Source: Aphanomyces cochlioides
Taxonomy: Eukaryota > Oomycota > Saprolegniomycetes > Saprolegniales > Verrucalvaceae
Direction of reading: 5' to 3'
DNA length: 64,000 bases
Assembly (NCBI GenBank): GCA_019828595.1
Contig: JAHQRK010000029.1
Location: 620,001 to 684,000, forward strand
Below, piece by piece: positions 62,510 through 64,000 of this stretch. The notes under the pieces were generated by a model. The model was not told the origin of the DNA and searched no databases. It saw only the letters and a program-made list of their open reading frames with translations. The position numbers and the translations under genes were made by a program. Each line of letters begins with the position of its first letter. Position 1 is the first letter of the stretch.

Positions 62510-62625
62510 TAGTTCTAATGCATTGGAACATTGCGATGTGTGTGTCTCAATCCTTCATATATTTATTTCCACAATCGAACGACAAACCTGCATATATAAA
62601 ATTCCAGAGTAGTATTTCCAAGAGG

Positions 62626-62690
62626 ATTAAAATTAGTCAGCCAATCAGAATCGATCAGCCATCGATTCTGATTGGCTGACTAATTTTAAT
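62626..62690. repeat. Perfect 30-bp inverted repeat (hairpin or cruciform)
   Basis: Arms 62626-62655 and 62661-62690 are exact reverse complements (attaaaattagtcagccaat... / ...attggctgactaattttaat) around the 5-nt loop cagcc. The right arm overlaps the start of repeat copy B. It could be two abutting transposon ends in inverted orientation, and lies 13 bp beyond the mariner end. Confidence 0.92.
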
Positions 62691-62955
62691 TTTTAATTCT
62701 AGCCAATCAGAGAAGCCCGTTCGATTCGGAATCAATTCGAAACCTCGGTCGATTCAAACCGTTCCTCACAATTTTGTATCAAAAGCACAATAAAGAAAAT
62801 ACTGATAAATGATTGGCTAGTCGATTGTTAGTCGATTTTGCCCAGTCCAATTTGGAATCGAATGAATAATATGATCAACAAATACGATTTTTGGTTCCGT
62901 TGTCATGCGCCCCGCGAATGTGTTTCGTGCCTGGGGTGTTTCCTCCTCTTTGATC
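62678..62955. repeat. 278-bp dispersed repeat, copy B
   Basis: Direct-orientation partner of 57894-58171. After tctttgatc the two copies diverge completely, giving a sharp boundary. The pair brackets the second MITE, the hAT and the mariner element. Confidence 0.88.
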
Positions 62956-63382
62956 ATTTTTTCGTTGCTAGTTTGGCATGAGCCAGACCGATTGAAATAA
63001 TTCACGCCATGCACCTCGTTGGAGCACTTTTATATTGACTGAAGTCATGAGAAGATGCGATTTCATCGATCCAGACCATCTTCCAACGAGAGAATCGCGC
63101 TATAAATCTGTCTGAGACATAAGTTTCGAAAGTTCCTTGGTTGAGATGCCTCGATCATGACAAAGCCAGTTACAGCATCGCAATTCAAAAGCAGTGGAAT
63201 CTAGCCGCCTTTTATGCATTTACAGCTCGTTGTTTGGCTGTAGGCTGGTCATGGGGAGGGGCTTTTTTCGTCCTAGCTCGTCCTGGTGATACAAGGGTTG
63301 TATCACGCGAATCCGACTTTCTTGAAACCGACAACCTTTTTTGTAACAAGAGTGTCCTTTCGTAGTGGCCATTCAGCAAACG
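62956..63382. other. Gene-free stretch upstream of the right-edge gene
   Basis: No supported coding sequence. It would contain the promoter and 5' leader of the gene starting at 63383, but no clear TATA or initiator element stands out. Confidence 0.45.
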
Positions 63383-64000
63383 ATGGCGCCGTCTGACAAA
63401 GCATGGCTGGCTAGCTTTCATCTCACGACGCCTCTTTTGGCCGATTGTAACCAAACGCCATCGCCAAAACGTTCGAGCCACGTTCCTAAGAAGCCAACGT
63501 CATGGTCGTTTGACGCGGTACGTCAGTTCGCACCAGCTAGGCTGATGAAATATTGTAGCTGCCTCTGTACAGTCAAGTGTACACCTCGGCCACTGCGACA
63601 TCACCGACGACGACCACTAGAACAGACTGGAGCGTCGAACTCGTGACTTTGCGCCATCGATTGGATGTGAATTTGACTGCGATCTACCACCGCCTCGACG
63701 AATTGCAAAACGAGCGAACCGAGTCTCAAGATTTGCTTGGACTCACTATTGCAGTGCCAAGTCCGTCACAACCGACGGTAGGAAAAACATTCATGCAAAC
63801 GTCAACGTGGCTCGATGCTGTTTCTGCGTCGTCGATGATTGAGCAACTGCAGCGCCAAGTCGCTCAGTTGGAATCAAAATTGTCCGTCGCGATAGAGGAA
63901 GAGAGAAAATCATGGCAGACGGGGCTCGATGAAATTCAAGCCAAGTGGACGATTCAAATGAACCAAGTCGTCACTGCTATCCAGAAGAGCGATCCGTCTG
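63383..64000 (+). CDS. Hypothetical coiled-coil protein, N-terminal part, cut by the right edge
   Basis: Not recognised. The ATG at 63383 has a strong context (A at -3, G at +4); an earlier GTG at 63365 is in frame but is not a eukaryotic start. Exon 1 (63383-63517, 45 codons) starts MAPSDKAWLASFHLTT. Without splicing it continues out of phase with the downstream coding text and stops at 63644. A 41-nt intron, 63518-63558 (GTACGT...attgtAG), joins it exactly at a codon boundary to an open frame running to base 64000. Exon 2 has a Thr-rich stretch, then heptad-like helical sequence (VTLRHRLDVNLTAIYHRLDE; MIEQLQRQVAQLESKLSVAI), a probable coiled coil. It could be a host gene or the start of a retroelement gag. 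Confidence 0.5.

Larger units (their letters stand above)
60905..62612 (+). mobile_element. Full-length mariner-like transposon, 1708 bp
   Basis: 29-bp terminal inverted repeats, starting ctactctggaattt at 60905-60933 and mirrored at 62584-62612 with one mismatch. They are flanked by the TA target duplication (60903-60904 and 62613-62614) that all Tc1/mariner elements make. It encloses one transposase gene in the plus direction. The matched ends show the element is structurally complete and probably inserted recently, but the gene carries one internal stop. Confidence 0.92.

Noticed and set aside
57894..62955. LTR retrotransposon with the 278-bp repeats as LTRs
   Set aside because: No TG...CA ends, primer-binding site, gag or pol between them; the interior consists of other transposons.

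Overview
Eukaryotic nuclear DNA with no protein gene I can name with certainty. The window is dominated by one large tandem array, followed by a transposon-rich tail. The retrotransposon and transposase families (an L1/Tx1-like LINE with a C-terminal CCHC knuckle, and a mariner-like transposase with a DDxD triad) and the short GT-AG introns are most like those of oomycetes, Saprolegniales such as Aphanomyces. That assignment rests on remembered family resemblance, not on a search.

Positions 1-47953: a head-to-tail array that runs in from beyond the left edge. Each long unit (about 2.36 kb) carries, on the minus strand, one complete tRNA-Pro(AGG) gene and one tRNA-Pro copy missing its 5' third. 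A long unit is segment A (about 1.32 kb, full tRNA to truncated tRNA) plus segment B (about 1.04 kb, truncated tRNA to the next full tRNA). In two blocks (28752-34026 and 41097-46380) segment B is gone and the units are only about 1.32 kb. There the tRNA is a hybrid: its 3' half comes from the truncated copy and its 5' half from the full copy. The short units therefore arose by recombination inside the tRNA sequence. I count 24 full-length tRNA-Pro copies (15 standard, 9 hybrid) and 16 truncated ones. Units are nearly identical, but shared point changes and indels show a mosaic history.

Positions 47758-54874: five 5'-truncated copies (L1-L5) of one non-LTR retrotransposon family, all on the plus strand and joined head to tail. 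Each ends in the same roughly 57-nt 3' terminus without poly(A), and the next copy starts at once. The first 196 bp of L1 are also present in segment B of the array, next to the truncated tRNA. The array therefore ends inside a LINE whose insertion probably cut the tRNA gene. All copies lack the endonuclease half. L5 keeps the reverse transcriptase core but is broken by frameshifts and a small insertion.

Positions 54925-56084: a probable three-exon gene of unknown function. Positions 56085-63382: AT-rich DNA packed with DNA transposons. These are two PIF/Harbinger-type MITEs (3-bp TAA and TTA duplications), a non-autonomous hAT element (8-bp duplication) and a complete 1.7-kb mariner-like element. 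The mariner transposase gene has a 51-nt intron and one internal stop. A 278-bp direct repeat and a perfect 30-bp-arm hairpin also lie here. Positions 63383-64000: the start of a coiled-coil protein gene with a predicted 41-nt intron, cut by the right edge.
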